A stretch of DNA of 64,000 nt from Falsirhodobacter sp051195255 (lineage in GTDB: Bacteria > Pseudomonadota > Alphaproteobacteria > Rhodobacterales > Rhodobacteraceae): positions 62,001 to 126,000 of the forward strand of contig NZ_JBNJLK010000006.1 of NCBI RefSeq assembly GCF_051195255.1, given 5' to 3'. This document shows, piece by piece, positions 7,692-15,728 of this stretch (position 1 is the stretch's first letter; every line of letters begins with the position of its first letter). A program made the position numbers and the translations under genes. Under the pieces are notes generated by a model that ran no database searches, had not been told where the DNA came from, and saw only the letters and a list, made by a program, of their open reading frames with translations.

Positions 7692-9014
7692 ATGCACATC
7701 ATGCACATTGCCCTGCGGGGATGCCGAAAGGCCCTCCCCCCGTTCACGGGCTCTCCCGCCGAGGCCGGTCATCCCCTGGATCCCGTCGCCGGTGTGGCCC
7801 TGCATCAGGCCGCCTGTCCCGGCGTGTCGCAGGTGGACGTGATCACCTTCGACCCCGCCCCCTCACCTCCGGAATCGCTCGCCCCCCGCGCCCGTCTCTT
7901 GCGCCTTCCCGCGCCGACCGGCACGGACGACCTGACCGCCCTCACCGCGGCGCTGACCCACCACCTGCGCCACAACCCCATCCCCGACATCCTCCACGCC
8001 CATTTCGCCGACGGCGCCGACATCGCGCGGACCGTCGGCGCGCATTACGGCATCCCCGTCGTCTACACCCCCCACGCGCTGGCCAACGATGGCGACGACC
8101 CACGCCGCCTCGCCTCCGAACTGCGCGCCATCCGCTTCGCCCACGGCATCATCGTTTCCACCCGGGACGAGGCGGAACGCCAGATCCCCGCCCGCGACCC
8201 TTCGGCCATCACCCGCACGTACCGCATCTCCCCCGAGCTTTGCGCCCTGACGGGCAAGGCCGACTGGACGCGCCACGCCGCCGACAGCGTCGCGGTCTAC
8301 GACACGCTCCTCAACCCCGCGCCGCCCGTCCACCCCTACGCCCAACGCCTTCTGGTCTGCGACCTCGACGACGTGCACACGGAGGCTGCCGCCGCCTCCG
8401 TCCGCCAGCTCGCCCGCTGGACCGACCGCGCCCCCTTCCCCCTCGTAATCTCCACCCACCACTCCCTCCCCGAGGCGCGGGCCCTCCTGCGCCGCTGGTC
8501 CCTCCCGACCCCGGCGGCGATCCTCGCCAACAGCGGCACCCAGATCTTCCTGAACGGCACCGCCGGCCTGCACCTTTGCGCCGAGCACGACCGCCGCCTC
8601 GCGGCCAGCTGGAACCGCGACGCGGTGCACGCCACCATCGCCAGCCTCAGCCCCGACTGGCAGGACGACCTCGACCAGATCCCCCACAGGATTGGCCTCC
8701 TCGGCGGCCGCGACCTCGTCCACCGCGCGCGCGAAGCCTTGCGCCGCGCCGGCCTCGCCGCGCAGGTTCTCCCCACAGGCGACGGGCACATCGACCTCCT
8801 CCCCCCCGCCGCCGGACGCACCAACGCGCTGGCCGCGGTCGCCGGCCGCTACGGCCTCACCCTGTCGGACTGCATCACCGCTCTCGCCCCCACAAAGGGC
8901 GACACCGCCCACAACCGCTGCGGCGTGGCCCTCGTGGTATCGAACACCAACCGCGAACCCGCCCCTCCTTCCCGCACCAAAAGCCTTCTCGGCCGGCTGA
9001 AAAGCTTCGCCTGA
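7692..9014 (+). CDS. Degenerate sucrose-phosphate synthase/phosphatase paralogue lacking the nucleotide-sugar domain
   Basis: A 440-residue paralogue of the intact 656-residue protein at 53655-55625. It keeps the N-terminal glycosyltransferase half (MHIMHIAL start; DILHAHFADGADIA and PVVYTPHALA segments). After ITRTYRISPEL it jumps straight to the HAD phosphatase domain, losing about 200 residues that hold the donor-binding Rossmann domain and its E-x7-E motif. The DTGGH loop is also gone (SPAEAGH instead). In the HAD part, motif I survives (DLDDV, Asp224), but ATGR has become STHH and the metal-binding GDSGND has become APTKGD. It cannot be a normal synthase and is probably not an active phosphatase. 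The frame is intact with neighbour-like codon use, so it may have a non-catalytic role or be early in decay. Confidence 0.75.
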   Translation: MHIMHIALRGCRKALPPFTGSPAEAGHPLDPVAGVALHQAACPGVSQVDVITFDPAPSPPESLAPRARLLRLPAPTGTDDLTALTAALTHHLRHNPIPDILHAHFADGADIARTVGAHYGIPVVYTPHALANDGDDPRRLASELRAIRFAHGIIVSTRDEAERQIPARDPSAITRTYRISPELCALTGKADWTRHAADSVAVYDTLLNPAPPVHPYAQRLLVCDLDDVHTEAAAASVRQLARWTDRAPFPLVISTHHSLPEARALLRRWSLPTPAAILANSGTQIFLNGTAGLHLCAEHDRRLAASWNRDAVHATIASLSPDWQDDLDQIPHRIGLLGGRDLVHRAREALRRAGLAAQVLPTGDGHIDLLPPAAGRTNALAAVAGRYGLTLSDCITALAPTKGDTAHNRCGVALVVSNTNREPAPPSRTKSLLGRLKSFA

Positions 9015-9056
9015 CGGCCACTTCCGCCGCCCGTCCCCGATGCCTATCTCCCGGCC

Positions 9057-9656
9057 ATGGAAAGCCTCGACACCGTTCTGCGCGAAGCCCGCGCCTGCCG
9101 CCTTTGCGCCCCCGACCTTCCGCTCGGGCCGAACCCGATCTTCCGCATCTCCCCCCTCGCGCCCATCCTGATCGCCAGCCAGGCACCGGGTACCAAGGCG
9201 CACCTGTCCGGCATTCCCTTCGACGACGCCTCGGGCCAGCGCCTGCGCGACTGGCTCGGCGTCACGCCGGACGTCTTCCACAACCCCGCGAACTTCGCGA
9301 TCCTCCCCCTCGGCCTCTGCTACCCCGGCAAACGCGCGGGCGGCGACGCCCCGCCCCGCCGCGAATGCGCCCCCCTCTGGCGGGACCGCCTGCTGCGCCA
9401 GGCCACCGGCCTCCGCCTCACCCTCCTTGTCGGCACGCACGCGCAAACCCACGCCCTCGGCCCCGGCAACATGACCGACCGCGTGCGCGACTTCCGCCGC
9501 ACCTTCCCGTCCGTCCTCCCCCTGCCCCACCCGTCATGGAGGTCCACCGGCTGGATGCGCCGCAACCCCTGGTTCGAGGAGGAGGTCCTCCCCGTCCTGC
9601 GCGCAGAAGTCCGCCGACTGCTCGCCCCCGAACCGGGTCAAACCGCGAATCCGTGA
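9057..9656 (+). CDS. Uracil-DNA glycosylase family protein
   Basis: A 199-residue protein of the uracil-DNA glycosylase superfamily (family 4-like), which excises uracil from DNA. A CxxC pair (CRLC) lies near residue 15. The active-site-like segment ASQAPGTKAHLSGIPFDDASG (about 40-60) corresponds to GEAPG...GxPF of family 4. The C-terminal LPHPSWRSTGW carries the HPS motif. Only one Cys pair is obvious, so an iron-sulfur cluster is uncertain. It follows the degenerate sucrose synthase paralogue by 42 bases and precedes the bacteriophytochrome gene. Confidence 0.8.
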   Translation: MESLDTVLREARACRLCAPDLPLGPNPIFRISPLAPILIASQAPGTKAHLSGIPFDDASGQRLRDWLGVTPDVFHNPANFAILPLGLCYPGKRAGGDAPPRRECAPLWRDRLLRQATGLRLTLLVGTHAQTHALGPGNMTDRVRDFRRTFPSVLPLPHPSWRSTGWMRRNPWFEEEVLPVLRAEVRRLLAPEPGQTANP

Positions 9657-9740
9657 TCCCCGGCAAAGGGTCGCAGTGTTGCCAATCCGTTCGAATTCGG
9701 GCATGAACACCCCAACCCCTTGGCCTTGACCGGAGATGCC

Positions 9741-11855
9741 ATGCAAGGCCAGACGGACCTTTTGACAGCCTGCGACCGCGAACCGATCCACATCCCCGGG
9801 TCCATCCAGCCCTACGGCCAGATGCTGGTCGCCGAAGCCGCCAGCCACCAGGTCATCGCCCGCGCCGGCCTGTCCGACCCTCGCTTCGAACGCGCCGTCG
9901 ACGCCCCCCTCGCGGAGTTCCTCGGCACCGACCTCGCCGCCTCCCTGCACGATCTCGACGGCACCCTCCGCGTCGTCGGCGTCCTTGATCTGGGGGGGGA
10001 GGCGTGGGACACCGTCGCCTTCCGTTCCGGCACCCATGTCGTGATCGAATGCACGCCGCAACGTCCCGAACAACCGCTCGACGCGGGCTTTCTCAACCGG
10101 CTGGAACAGGTGGGCACGGGCTTCGAACGCGCCGTGTCCTTCCCCGACCTGTTCCAGAAGGCCGCCCACGCCTTCCGCACCCTGACCGGCCACGACCGGG
10201 TGATGATCTACCGCTTCATCGAAGGCGACGCGGGCGTCGTCGTGGGCGAAAGCCTCGCCCCCGGCGCGCCGTCCTTCATGAACCACCACTTTCCGGCCAC
10301 GGACATCCCGAAACAGGCCCGCGCGCTTTATGTGCGCAACCGCGTCCGCGTGATCGCCGACGTCTCCTACACCCCCGCCCCGATCACGGGCGCGCAGGAC
10401 CTGTCGGAACTCGACCTCAGCGACTCCACCCTGCGCAGCGTGTCGCCCGTGCACATCCGCTATCTGCACAACATGGGCATCCAGGCTTCGGCCTCGGTGT
10501 CCATCGTCAAGGACGGGCTTCTCTGGGGCCTCGTCGCCTGCCACCATCACGAACCCCGCAGCCTGTCGCTGACCACGCGCCTGGCCTGCCAGACGCTGGC
10601 CGTCATCCTGTCGCGCCAGATCCACGCGCGCGAGGATGCGGACCTTTACCGCGAACGGATCCGCCTGCGCGCGCAGGAGGACGTCATCCTCGGCACGCTC
10701 GGCTCCGAACGCTCGCTGGCCGACTTCTTCGCCGATTCCGGCCACAAGGTCGCCGCCCTCCTGAACGCCGACGGCTTTGCCGCGGTTCAGGGCCTCGACC
10801 TCTTCACCGCGGGTCACTGCCCCGACTCCTCCGACATCCGGTCCTTGGCCGAACATGTGCGCCTTCCGGCTGCCATGCGGACCTACGCCACCCACCACCT
10901 GTCGAAGGACTATCCCGAAGCCGCCTTCTACGCCTCGATCGTCAGCGGCGTCGTCGCCGTCACCATGTCGACCGAGGTGCCGATCATCCTCATGTGGTTC
11001 CGCGCCGAACACCTGCAAACGGTGACCTGGGCCGGCAACCCGCACAAGGACGTCCCCCACGACCCGAACGCCCAGCTCAACCCCCGCACCTCGTTCGAGG
11101 ACTGGTCCGAAACCGTGCGCGGCCGCGCCCGCCCCTGGACCCATGCCGAGGAAGAGGCCGCCGCCCGCATCGTCCGCCTCATGCTGGACACCCGCAACAA
11201 CCAGCGCCTGCGCGAGCTGAACCGCGAAATCGCGACCACGTTGAAGGAAAACGAAAGCCTCCTGCGCCAGAAGGACTTCCTCCTGCGCGAAGTGAACCAC
11301 CGCGTCCAGAACAGCCTGTCACTCGTCGCGGCCTTCCTGCGCATGCAGGCCCGCGAAGCCTCGCCCGAGGTGAAAAGCCAGCTGGGGGAAGCCGAGAACC
11401 GCCTCAAGGCCGTCAGCCTCGTCCACCGCCGCCTTCACCAGAACGACAGCGTCGAAATCCTCGACCTCGCCCGCTACCTCGACGATCTGTGCGTGGAACT
11501 CAAGGACACGATCGGCGACACCTGGGCCCGCCAGCTCGACACCAGCTTCACGCCGATCCTGATCAGCACGGACCGCGCGATCAGCGTCGGCCTCATCGTG
11601 AACGAGCTGATCACCAACGCCACCAAATACGCCTATCCGAACGGAACAGGGCCGATCAGCATAGCGCTCGAACAGCATCGGGACCAGTTCCGCCTGATCG
11701 TGGCCGACAGCGGCGTCGGCCGCCACGGCCCGGTCCAAGGCAGCGGCTTCGGCTCGCGCATGCTCATTTCGCTGGTCGAACGCCTGGGCGGCCATCTCGA
11801 CCTCGAAGACAACCACCCCGGCACCCGCGCCGTCGTCACCGCCCCCATCCGCTAG
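9741..11855 (+). CDS. bphP: Bacteriophytochrome sensor histidine kinase
   Basis: Red/far-red photoreceptor kinase of 704 residues. The order is PAS (about 15-115), GAF (135-300), PHY (315-490), HisKA_2/HWE-like dimerisation domain and C-terminal ATPase. Cys11 in TACDREPIHIPGS is the expected biliverdin attachment site. FPATDIPKQARALY is the chromophore-pocket motif with the conserved Asp. The phospho-acceptor is His520 in LREVNHRVQNSL, and the N-box is NELITNATKYAYP. ATG 9741 was chosen over a TTG seven codons upstream because GGAG precedes it. It ends 3 bases before the convergent response-regulator gene, a likely partner. Confidence 0.95.
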   Translation: MQGQTDLLTACDREPIHIPGSIQPYGQMLVAEAASHQVIARAGLSDPRFERAVDAPLAEFLGTDLAASLHDLDGTLRVVGVLDLGGEAWDTVAFRSGTHVVIECTPQRPEQPLDAGFLNRLEQVGTGFERAVSFPDLFQKAAHAFRTLTGHDRVMIYRFIEGDAGVVVGESLAPGAPSFMNHHFPATDIPKQARALYVRNRVRVIADVSYTPAPITGAQDLSELDLSDSTLRSVSPVHIRYLHNMGIQASASVSIVKDGLLWGLVACHHHEPRSLSLTTRLACQTLAVILSRQIHAREDADLYRERIRLRAQEDVILGTLGSERSLADFFADSGHKVAALLNADGFAAVQGLDLFTAGHCPDSSDIRSLAEHVRLPAAMRTYATHHLSKDYPEAAFYASIVSGVVAVTMSTEVPIILMWFRAEHLQTVTWAGNPHKDVPHDPNAQLNPRTSFEDWSETVRGRARPWTHAEEEAAARIVRLMLDTRNNQRLRELNREIATTLKENESLLRQKDFLLREVNHRVQNSLSLVAAFLRMQAREASPEVKSQLGEAENRLKAVSLVHRRLHQNDSVEILDLARYLDDLCVELKDTIGDTWARQLDTSFTPILISTDRAISVGLIVNELITNATKYAYPNGTGPISIALEQHRDQFRLIVADSGVGRHGPVQGSGFGSRMLISLVERLGGHLDLEDNHPGTRAVVTAPIR

Positions 11856-11858
11856 GCG

Positions 11859-12311
11859 TCAGTGCTTCCACATCTCGGCAAACCGGGGCGAGGCGACGAA
11901 GCTGCCCGGCTGCGGGCTGACGGGCGGCGGATCGCCCACCCCTTCCTGCAGGTATTGCAGCGCCGCCATGAACCCGTGCGACGAAAAGGGCTTCGCGATC
12001 ACGCCATGCGCCCCGCCGAAATCCTCGGGGATCTTCTTCGGGTTGGCCGTCACGAACACGATGATCGTGCTGGGCCAGCGCTCCTGGATCAGCGTGTTCA
12101 CGTCCAGCCCGCTCGACCCTTCGGCCAGCTGGATGTCCACGAAGGCGACGTCCGGCACCGCCGCCTCGGGCAGCGCGGTCACCTCGCGCAACGACGCGGC
12201 CGTGTTGATCACGTTGTGGCCCGCATCCTCGATCATGAACTGGATGTCCATGGCGATCAGCGGCTCGTCCTCGACGATCAGCACGTCAAGCGGCGGTGTG
12301 GCATGGGTCAT
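11859..12311 (-). CDS. Single-domain response regulator
   Basis: A 150-residue CheY-like receiver with no output domain. The acidic pocket is at Glu14/Asp15 (IVEDEP), the phospho-accepting Asp is Asp59 (FVDIQ), and the conserved Lys is in IAKPF. The C-terminal tail of about 25 residues is Pro-rich and has no domain. It overlaps the end of the LOV-kinase gene by 4 bases, so the two are co-expressed. It probably receives phosphate from that kinase, the convergent bacteriophytochrome kinase, or both. Confidence 0.92.
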   Translation of the reverse strand: MTHATPPLDVLIVEDEPLIAMDIQFMIEDAGHNVINTAASLREVTALPEAAVPDVAFVDIQLAEGSSGLDVNTLIQERWPSTIIVFVTANPKKIPEDFGGAHGVIAKPFSSHGFMAALQYLQEGVGDPPPVSPQPGSFVASPRFAEMWKH

Positions 12312-13399
12312 TCGTCACGTCCGATCGTCAGGGTCACCCGTTCTCCGTCTTCAACCGGATCCGTGGTCACCGTGGCATTGGCCTGCGCTGTCAGGCGTTG
12401 AATCAGCGACCGGCTCAGCGCGCCGGCATCCTCGCGGTCGAAAAGGCTCCGCCCTCCCCGGTCCTCCAGCGTCAGCACCACCGCGGACGGCGTCGTGTGC
12501 GCGCTCACCCGCACCTCCCCCGCCGACTGGCCCCGGTTCTGGCGCTGGAAGATCAGGGTCAGCAGCTCGTTCACCACCAGCCCAAGCGCCGAGGCATGGC
12601 CCACCGGAATCTCCGCCCGCCGCAGATCCGTCAGGATCCGCACCCCCGGCGCCATCTGCGCCAAATCCGACGCCAGCGTCGCGGCAAAGGCCCCGATGTC
12701 GAACCGCGTCACGTCGTCGGACTGGTACAGCCGCCGGTGCACGGTCCCCAACGCGTCGATCCGCTGCATGGTCGCGCGCAACTGCCCGGCCCCCTCGGGG
12801 TTCAACTCGCGCAATTGCAACCGCAGGATCGACCCGATCATGGTCATGTTGTTCTTCACGCGGTGATCCACCTCGTGCAGCAGAAGCGTCTTGGCCTCCA
12901 GCGCCGCCTCCAGATCCGCCGTCCGCCGCCGGACCTCCTGCTCCACCTGGTCCTTCTGCCGCGCGATCCGCGAATGCGCGTCGATCCGGTTGGTGATGTC
13001 CAATTGCGAGGCGAAGAAATACCGGATCGTCCCATCCTCGTCCCGCACCGGGCTGATATACAGCGCGTTCCAGAAGGTGCTGCCATCCTTTCGATAGTTC
13101 AGCACGTCCACCGACACGTCCTCGCCCGCCGTCACGGCCGCCCGCACCCGCGCCACCGCGTCCCGGTTCGTTTCGGGCCCCTGAAGCAGACGGCAGTTCT
13201 GCCCCATCAACTCCTCCCGGGAATACCCGGTCAGCTGCTGAAACGCGGCATTGGCAAAGACGATGGGGTTGTCGGGCTGCGCGGGATCGGTGACGATCAT
13301 GGGCATGCGGGTCGCCCGCACGGCCGCCGCAAAGGGATCGCCACGCCCCAACTGGTGCGGCAAGGCCTCCGTCAGCCTCCAATCGTCCTGCTGTTCCAA
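12308..13399 (-). CDS. LOV-domain sensor histidine kinase (HWE/HisKA_2 type), blue-light candidate
   Basis: A 363-residue soluble kinase. The N-terminal LOV/PAS domain (about 22-140) contains GQNCRLLQGPETN, matching the flavin-adduct motif with the reactive Cys69, so blue-light sensing is expected. A coiled linker (140-172) leads to the HisKA_2 box LLHEVDHRVKNNM with His179. The ATPase part is weak: the N-box reads NELLTLIFQ instead of NELxTNAxKH, and the G1 motif is only DRGG. TTG 13399 was chosen because GGAGGT lies 5 bases upstream; an in-frame ATG at 13498 would add 33 unconserved residues. It is operonic with the receiver gene downstream. Confidence 0.88.
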   Translation of the reverse strand: MEQQDDWRLTEALPHQLGRGDPFAAAVRATRMPMIVTDPAQPDNPIVFANAAFQQLTGYSREELMGQNCRLLQGPETNRDAVARVRAAVTAGEDVSVDVLNYRKDGSTFWNALYISPVRDEDGTIRYFFASQLDITNRIDAHSRIARQKDQVEQEVRRRTADLEAALEAKTLLLHEVDHRVKNNMTMIGSILRLQLRELNPEGAGQLRATMQRIDALGTVHRRLYQSDDVTRFDIGAFAATLASDLAQMAPGVRILTDLRRAEIPVGHASALGLVVNELLTLIFQRQNRGQSAGEVRVSAHTTPSAVVLTLEDRGGRSLFDREDAGALSRSLIQRLTAQANATVTTDPVEDGERVTLTIGRDE

Positions 13400-13576
13400 T
13401 CCGTACCTCCGTGATACCTGCTTGTGCCGCAGGTCGCCATCGGCCTCAACCCCCGAACATCCCACCAGTTCCGCAGGGTTAGCCGCCTGTGCGCCCATAA
13501 TCCGCCCCCACGCTGGCAGGTTCCCTCTCGCGCGCTAGATCACTCCCGACACTGCCCAACGCCCGAGTCCCTTCAC

Positions 13577-15652
13577 GTGACGAACATCCCTCCACCGCCA
13601 GGCGACCTTCGGCAACCGGCCCCCCTCGAAGCCCGCTACCGCGCCCTGTTCGAAGCCATCGACGACGGCTTCTGCATCATCGAATTCATCGACGGCCCGG
13701 CCGGTCCCCTCAGCAACTACGTCCACGTCGAATCTAACACCGGCTACCAGCGCCACACCGGCATCCCCGACATCGTAGGCAAGACGGTCTATGACGTGGC
13801 CCCCCACGACGCGCCGGAATGGGTGGCACTTTACGGCCGCGTGCTGGAAACCGGCCAGCCCCTCCGCTTCGAACGCGCCTTCACCGAGGTCGACCGCCAT
13901 ATCGAGGTGTCGGCTTCCCGCCTCGAACCCGCCAGCCTGAACCAGGTGTCGGTGCTGTTCCGCGACATCACCGAACGCAAACGCGCCGAAGCTGCCCTCC
14001 GCACCAGCGAGGCGCTGGCCCGCGAAAACATCCAGCGCGTCCAGCTCGCGCTCGAAGCGGGCGCGATCATCGGCACCTGGCTCTGGGACTTGCGCGAAAA
14101 CCGCTTCACGGTGGACGACGCGCTCGCCAACGCCTTCGGCCTCGACCCCAGCCTTCCGCGCGAAAACCTGACGCTGGCCCAGATCACCGAAACCGTCCAC
14201 CCCGACGACCGTGCCCCGCTGGACGCCGCCATCCGCGACATCGTGGCCCGCGGCGGCAGCTACGCCCACCAGTACCGCACCCGCCGCCTCGACGGTCACT
14301 ACTACTGGCTCGAAGCCAATGGCCGCGTCGACCTTGCCCCCGACGGCACCCCCCTCACCTTTTCGGGCGTGCTGATCGACATCGAAGGCCGCCGCGCCGC
14401 CGAAGCGGAACGCCACCGCATGACCGAAATGCTGCGCCGCCTGAACGACACGCTGGAACAGCGCGTGGCCGAACAAACCGCCGAACTCATGGCGAAAGAG
14501 GAAGCCCTCCGCCAGTCCCGGAAGATGGAAGCGGTGGGCCAGCTCACCGGCGGCATCGCGCATGACTTCAACAACCTCCTCGCCGGCATCTCCGGCTCGC
14601 TGGAGATGATCCAGTCCCGCCTCCACCAGAACCGCACCGGGGATCTCGACCGCTACATTTCCGGCGCGCAGACGGCGGCCCGCCGTGCCGCCGCCCTCAC
14701 CCACCGCCTTCTGGCCTTTTCCCGCCGCCAGACGCTGGACCCGAAGCCCACGAACGCCGCCCGCCTCGTGCAGGACATGCTGGACCTGATCCAGCGCTCC
14801 GTCGGCCCGCAGATCACGGTCACCACGCAAGCGGACGCGGCGCTCTGGCCCACACTGGTGGATCCGAACCAGCTGGAAAACGCCCTCCTCAACCTGTGCA
14901 TCAACGCCCGCGACGCGATGCCCGACGGCGGTCGCATCGCGATCGACCTGCACAACCGCACCCTTGATGGGGCCGAAGCCGGCGAACTCGAGCTTTCCCC
15001 CGGCGACTACATCGCCCTGTCCGTCGCCGACACCGGCAGCGGCATGACCCCCGAGGTGATCGAGAAGGCCTTCGACCCCTTCTTCACCACCAAGCCCCTC
15101 GGCCTCGGCACCGGCCTCGGATTGTCCATGATCTACGGCTTCGCGCGCCAGTCGAACGGTCAGGTCCACATCACCTCCCGCCCCGGCGCGGGCACGCGCA
15201 TCCAGCTCTACCTTCCGCGCGAACAGGCCGCCGAACAGCCCGCGACCCGCCCGGCCCCCGAAGCGCCCGAAGCCCCCGCCCCCCGCACCATCCTCATCAC
15301 CGACGACGAACCCATCATCCGCATGCTCCTCACCGACGTGGTGGAGGATCTGGGCCTTACCGCGCTCGAAGCCGGCGACGGCCCGCAGGCCCTCGCCATC
15401 CTGCGCTCCGACACGCCGATCGACCTCCTCATCACCGATGTCGGCCTGCCGAACGGCATGAACGGACGGCAGGTGGCCGACGCCGCGCGCGAACTGCGCC
15501 CCGGCCTCAAGGTCATGTTCGTGACGGGCTACGCCGAAACCGCCGTCCTCGGCCAAAGCCGTCTCGAACCGGGGATGGAGATCATGACGAAACCCTTCGA
15601 CATCGGCGCCCTGTCCGACCGGATCCAGCGGATGCTCGACCCCACGGCCTAG
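13577..15652 (+). CDS. Hybrid PAS sensor histidine kinase with C-terminal receiver
   Basis: A cytoplasmic hybrid kinase of 691 residues. Two PAS domains (about 20-140 and 160-280, each ending in a PAC-type segment, for example LFRDITERKRAEA) are followed by a coiled coil (285-310). Then come a HisKA domain with His329 in GGIAHDFNNLLAG, an HATPase_c domain with the DTGSGM and GTGLGLSM boxes, and a receiver with Asp621 in LLITDVGLP. The start is uncertain: GTG 13577 fits the beginning of conserved sequence but has no strong ribosome binding site. It is divergent from the LOV-kinase gene, sharing a 177-base intergenic region. The signal is unknown. Confidence 0.88.
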   Translation: MTNIPPPPGDLRQPAPLEARYRALFEAIDDGFCIIEFIDGPAGPLSNYVHVESNTGYQRHTGIPDIVGKTVYDVAPHDAPEWVALYGRVLETGQPLRFERAFTEVDRHIEVSASRLEPASLNQVSVLFRDITERKRAEAALRTSEALARENIQRVQLALEAGAIIGTWLWDLRENRFTVDDALANAFGLDPSLPRENLTLAQITETVHPDDRAPLDAAIRDIVARGGSYAHQYRTRRLDGHYYWLEANGRVDLAPDGTPLTFSGVLIDIEGRRAAEAERHRMTEMLRRLNDTLEQRVAEQTAELMAKEEALRQSRKMEAVGQLTGGIAHDFNNLLAGISGSLEMIQSRLHQNRTGDLDRYISGAQTAARRAAALTHRLLAFSRRQTLDPKPTNAARLVQDMLDLIQRSVGPQITVTTQADAALWPTLVDPNQLENALLNLCINARDAMPDGGRIAIDLHNRTLDGAEAGELELSPGDYIALSVADTGSGMTPEVIEKAFDPFFTTKPLGLGTGLGLSMIYGFARQSNGQVHITSRPGAGTRIQLYLPREQAAEQPATRPAPEAPEAPAPRTILITDDEPIIRMLLTDVVEDLGLTALEAGDGPQALAILRSDTPIDLLITDVGLPNGMNGRQVADAARELRPGLKVMFVTGYAETAVLGQSRLEPGMEIMTKPFDIGALSDRIQRMLDPTA

Positions 15653-15728
15653 GCGCAAAAAAATTTCGTTCCCCATGCACCGAACCGCCCGTGATCCGCG
15701 TTGGGCCGTGTCGAAGAAGGGGACGTCC

